Below are positions 41,771-44,067 of a stretch of DNA of 44,067 nt, in pieces; within the stretch, counting starts at the first letter, position 1, and the number at the start of each line of letters is the position of its first letter. The position numbers and the translations under genes were made by a program. Origin of the DNA: Planctomycetota bacterium. Lineage in GTDB: Bacteria; Planctomycetota; PLA2; JAEUHO01. The notes under the pieces are model-generated. The model searched no databases. It was not told the origin of the DNA and saw only the letters and a program-made list of their open reading frames with translations. The stretch is taken from positions 1 through 44,067 of the forward strand of contig JAJDEN010000061.1 of assembly GCA_029259775.1 (NCBI GenBank), in the 5' to 3' direction.

Positions 41771-43027
41771 TTGACCGCACGTCTCCTCACCGCGGTCGCG
41801 TTGCTGTGCACGCTCGGTTTCGCGTCGCGTGCGCGGGCCGACGTGCACGTCATCGCGAGCGCGCACTATCAGCTGCACTACGAGGGTGCGCGCGTCGATG
41901 CCGAGGAAGCGTCGCGCGTGCTCGAGGCCGCGTGGCCCTCCTTCAAGGCGTTCTTCGGCGCCGAGCCCAAGCTCGCGTCGGAGCAGAAGCTGACCGTGCG
42001 CTACTACACCTCACGCGAGGCGTGGGCCGCCGGCATCCTGCGTGACGGCACCAAGCCGCCTGGCTCGGCCGGGGGCTACTACTGGCCGGGCACGAAGACC
42101 GCGCATCTGTACCGTCAGCCGACCCAGTACTTCACGCGCGCGCTCCTCATCCACGAGGCGGCTCATCAGTTCCACTTCCTCGGGCGGACGCGCAACAAGG
42201 GCCCGAAGGCCGGCTGGTACACGGAGGGCGTCGCCGAGTACCTGTCGTGGCACCAATGGGACGGCCGCAAGCTCGTCCTCGGCGTGATCCCCGGCGTGTC
42301 GCTGAAGGACTACCCCGCCGTCGCGCTCCAGGAACTCGAAGCGCCCGGCTTCGATCTGGCTGCCGCGGTCGGCGGCAACGCCAAGGTGTCCCGGCCGCTC
42401 GGCTGGGCGATCTTCCGGTTCTTGGCCACGGGCAAGGCGGGCAAGCCGCTTCCGGGCTTCGCTACCTTTTGTCGCAAGATGGATCAGGGCGGTCAGCCCT
42501 TCGCGCTCTTCAAGAAGGCGTTCGGTCGTCCCGCCAAGCTGTTCCCGCGCTTCCTCTCGTGGCTGCGGGAACATCAGTCGCCCTGGGCCCAGGTCTTCAA
42601 CCAGTGGGAGCAGATCGGCCCCCAGGCCTTCCGGGGCCATGCGGGCGTCGTGTCCGCCTGCCGGCTCAAGGAGCCGGCGACGACCCTCGGCGCCGTCGTG
42701 GAATTGCCCGCACGCAAGCGTCGCTGGCGTGCGGGGCTCCTGCTCCACTGGACGAGCGCCGACGACTACACCGTCGCGCTGGTCACCAAGGGCGGCTGGA
42801 TCGCCATCGACCGGCGCCTCCAGGGACGCTGGCAGCGTCTCGCTCGGGACCGCTGGCCGGCGTCTGAAAGCTCGACAAGTAGGGCTTTGCGGGCCACGCG
42901 CGAGGGCCCGAAGGTGGCCTTCTTCCTGGATGGGCGCCGCATCGGAGCCTGGGCGCTGCCCGGCTCCGCCCTGGGGCTGGCCCTCGACAATGGCGACCTG
43001 CGCTTCCGCGACGTGGACTTCCGTTAG
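41771..43027 (+). CDS. Secreted zinc metallopeptidase with LamG-like C-terminal domain
   Basis: 418 residues from TTG 41771, 10 bases after the lipoprotein stop. The signal peptide is 'RLLTAVALLCTLGFASRARAD'. 'LLIHEAAHQFHFLG' gives the HExxH zinc site (His128, Glu129, His132), and 'GWYTEGVAEYLSW' supplies the third ligand Glu152, as in gluzincin (peptidase-MA-like) enzymes. Residues about 295-418 form a beta-sandwich ('LGAVVELPARKRRWRAGLLLHWTSADDYTVALVTKGGWIAIDRRL', 'VAFFLDGRRIGAWALPGSALGLALDNGDLRFRDVDF') like DUF1080/concanavalin-type sugar-binding folds. Substrate is unknown; a cell-surface or secreted protein target is likely. No good Shine-Dalgarno is seen before the TTG, so the exact start is uncertain by a few codons. 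Confidence 0.85.
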   Translation: MTARLLTAVALLCTLGFASRARADVHVIASAHYQLHYEGARVDAEEASRVLEAAWPSFKAFFGAEPKLASEQKLTVRYYTSREAWAAGILRDGTKPPGSAGGYYWPGTKTAHLYRQPTQYFTRALLIHEAAHQFHFLGRTRNKGPKAGWYTEGVAEYLSWHQWDGRKLVLGVIPGVSLKDYPAVALQELEAPGFDLAAAVGGNAKVSRPLGWAIFRFLATGKAGKPLPGFATFCRKMDQGGQPFALFKKAFGRPAKLFPRFLSWLREHQSPWAQVFNQWEQIGPQAFRGHAGVVSACRLKEPATTLGAVVELPARKRRWRAGLLLHWTSADDYTVALVTKGGWIAIDRRLQGRWQRLARDRWPASESSTSRALRATREGPKVAFFLDGRRIGAWALPGSALGLALDNGDLRFRDVDFR

Positions 43028-43129
43028 ACCGCTCGCGGTTTTGCGCACAGGAGAGGCCGCGGGCTGGTCGATGGGGGAGTCCCTTCGCTTCGGACGCACC
43101 CGGTTGACAGGGGCCCCGAGGCCAACTCC

Positions 43130-43930
43130 ATGCATTCCGAACTCCCCGACCGCCGCCGCGCCACGCGGCTTGACTGCAAGATTCCCGTTCTGCTGCACAG
43201 CTCAGGGCGCAGCCTGCGAACCACCGCCGTCGACCTCAGTCGCGTGGGCGCGCTCGTGCGCGTTCCCTTCGCTGAACTCGGCTTGGACCGTGACATCCCG
43301 CTCGCCCAACTCGGGCGGGAAGCGACGTTCCTGCTCGGCGACATCGTGCGCCTGGATGTGCACTACGAGATTCTCGGCACGTTGATCCAGCGCGACGCGC
43401 GACCCGTGCGCATCGGTCGTGCCCACCTCGGCCAGGACTTCATCGAGGTCGGTCTCGACCTGATGGTCCCGATCTCGGATATGGAGGTCGAGTTCCTCGG
43501 CCTGCCGCTGCCGTCGGTTCGCGACGACGAACCCGCGACGTGGCTGCCGGCGCAAAGCATCGAGACAAGCAGCGGCAACACGCCGCCCTTGACGGTCGTG
43601 CTCTGCAACGAAGCCGACGATCGCACGCCTCCCTTGCGCGTCGTGCCGCAGCACCTGGATCGTCAGGGCGCGCGCGCCGACCTCGGTCCGGCCAACCGGC
43701 TGCCGGTGTTGCCGGAGCAGATGGGCGCAGCCGGTGTGCTGCAGATGCTCGCCGAGACCTACGGCGGCGAACCACGCACGGTGATCATGTTGCGCGGGGA
43801 GCCCGTGTGGTCCGGCGCCGCGCGATTCTCGGCCGTGGAGGTCTGCCCCTACGACCAGAGCGTGCGCCTGCAGCTCAGCTTCGCGCACGATCTGACGCCG
43901 CGCGCCACGCAGAAGCTCGGCGTCGACTAG
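43130..43930 (+). CDS. PilZ-domain protein (possible c-di-GMP receptor)
   Basis: 266 residues. The N-terminal about 110 form a PilZ domain: 'DRRRATRLDCKIPVLL' (RxxxR of the c-di-GMP clamp) and 'TAVDLSRVGALVRVPF' (the D/N-x-S-x-x-G motif), so binding residues are intact. A second strand-rich part spans about 110-160. Residues about 165-266 are not recognised ('PRTVIMLRGEPVWSGAARFSAVEV'). It could link c-di-GMP level to motility or secretion; no such gene is in view. ATG 43130; TTGACA (near 43104) lies upstream without a good -10. Confidence 0.85.
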   Translation: MHSELPDRRRATRLDCKIPVLLHSSGRSLRTTAVDLSRVGALVRVPFAELGLDRDIPLAQLGREATFLLGDIVRLDVHYEILGTLIQRDARPVRIGRAHLGQDFIEVGLDLMVPISDMEVEFLGLPLPSVRDDEPATWLPAQSIETSSGNTPPLTVVLCNEADDRTPPLRVVPQHLDRQGARADLGPANRLPVLPEQMGAAGVLQMLAETYGGEPRTVIMLRGEPVWSGAARFSAVEVCPYDQSVRLQLSFAHDLTPRATQKLGVD

Positions 43931-43943
43931 CGCTCGCAATCCC

Positions 43944-43970
43944 CCCGATCGGACCCTGGGTCGGATCGGG
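43944..43970. terminator. Bidirectional hairpin between pilZ-like gene and lysR-like gene
   Basis: CCCGATC-G-GACC, loop CTG, GGTC-G-GATCGGG (7+4 bp with one G-G mismatch), 13 bases after the PilZ stop and directly before the minus-strand stop. Likely a shared terminator for the two convergent genes. Confidence 0.55.
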
Positions 43971-44067
43971 TCACTTGGGGGCGATGGCGCCGGCAAGGAG
44001 TCGGAACTCCTCGCTGCGTCCACTGCTCTGTCGCCACGCGAGACCGATCGTGCGTCCCGGGCCCGAG
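43971..44067 (-). CDS. LysR-family regulator, last 31 codons (partial)
   Basis: The minus strand is open from the window edge to a TGA at 43973-43971. The visible residues 'SGPGRTIGLAWRQSSGRSEEF' and 'RLLAGAIAPK' match the C-terminal end of LysR-type regulators, especially the OxyR-like group ('RTIGLVWR' and then a Ser/Arg, Phe, Leu, Ala helix). The regulator would normally bind an effector in its C-terminal domain and DNA at its N-terminus. Only 31 residues are visible, so the subtype is a guess. Confidence 0.55.
   Translation of the reverse strand, partial: SGPGRTIGLAWRQSSGRSEEFRLLAGAIAPK

Overview
The window is a gene-dense, high-GC (high 60s percent by eye) bacterial chromosome segment with 36 complete protein genes, one gene cut at each end and one pseudogene. 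No rRNA, tRNA, CRISPR array, insertion sequence or phage gene was seen. Signal peptides, a lipoprotein, an OxyR/LysR-like end fragment, secreted TPR/CHAT proteins, and hypothetical proteins of a kind common in Planctomycetota (short secreted helical proteins, a pseudopilin-like 'PYSGEPLRY...SIGGDGDDDGG' tail) make a planctomycete or a near relative the best guess. The sequence alone does not prove this. TAG is the most used stop codon (about 25 of 39 by my reading), which is unusual at this GC.

Region 1 (1-6284) is slightly less GC-rich and leans more on C-ending codons. It holds the end of an OPT oligopeptide transporter, a decayed S9 prolyl-oligopeptidase-type gene, a PmtA-like methyltransferase, a secreted CBM20-esterase, a coupled GNAT/Mpo1-like pair and a solitary groEL. 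It ends in a roughly 500-bp non-coding block (6285-6800) packed with about ten small perfect hairpins. The block may mark an island edge or an assembly join.

Region 2 (6801-20359) has an ECF sigma factor overlapping a large multi-pass membrane protein, a DppA-type D-aminopeptidase, an NTF2-like protein, a secreted TPR-CHAT protease-like protein, YtoQ, two large secreted or anchored hypothetical proteins, a small membrane protein, a nucleotide pyrophosphatase-like enzyme and a DUF2007-like protein.

Region 3 (20369-33046) has glutamate dehydrogenase with a Nudix hydrolase, and divergently an FHA protein coupled to a Ser/Thr kinase and followed by an RlmI-like RNA methyltransferase with a long [13 protein letters not shown] tail. 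Next come glutamine-dependent NAD synthetase and a very acidic Asp/Leu-repeat protein behind the best sigma-70-like promoter in the window. Facing it is a minus-strand operon (NTP transferase, membrane spermidine-synthase-like/TPR fusion, RNase D).

Region 4 (33088-44067) has a cupin, ElbB, an Mrp/ApbC-type ATPase, a Spy-like helical protein, PruA (which with GDH gives a proline/glutamate catabolic link), an S41 protease, an AhpD-like protein, an unrecognised protein, a lipoprotein, a secreted zinc peptidase, a PilZ protein and the last codons of a LysR regulator.

The most interesting signals are a two-class promoter layout (a TANNNT box either 6-8 nt from the start codon with no Shine-Dalgarno, or about 24-35 nt away with one), the hyper-acidic repeat protein, the charged-repeat tail on the RNA methyltransferase beside an FHA/kinase pair, and intergenic hairpins whose stems change in a base-pair-preserving way.
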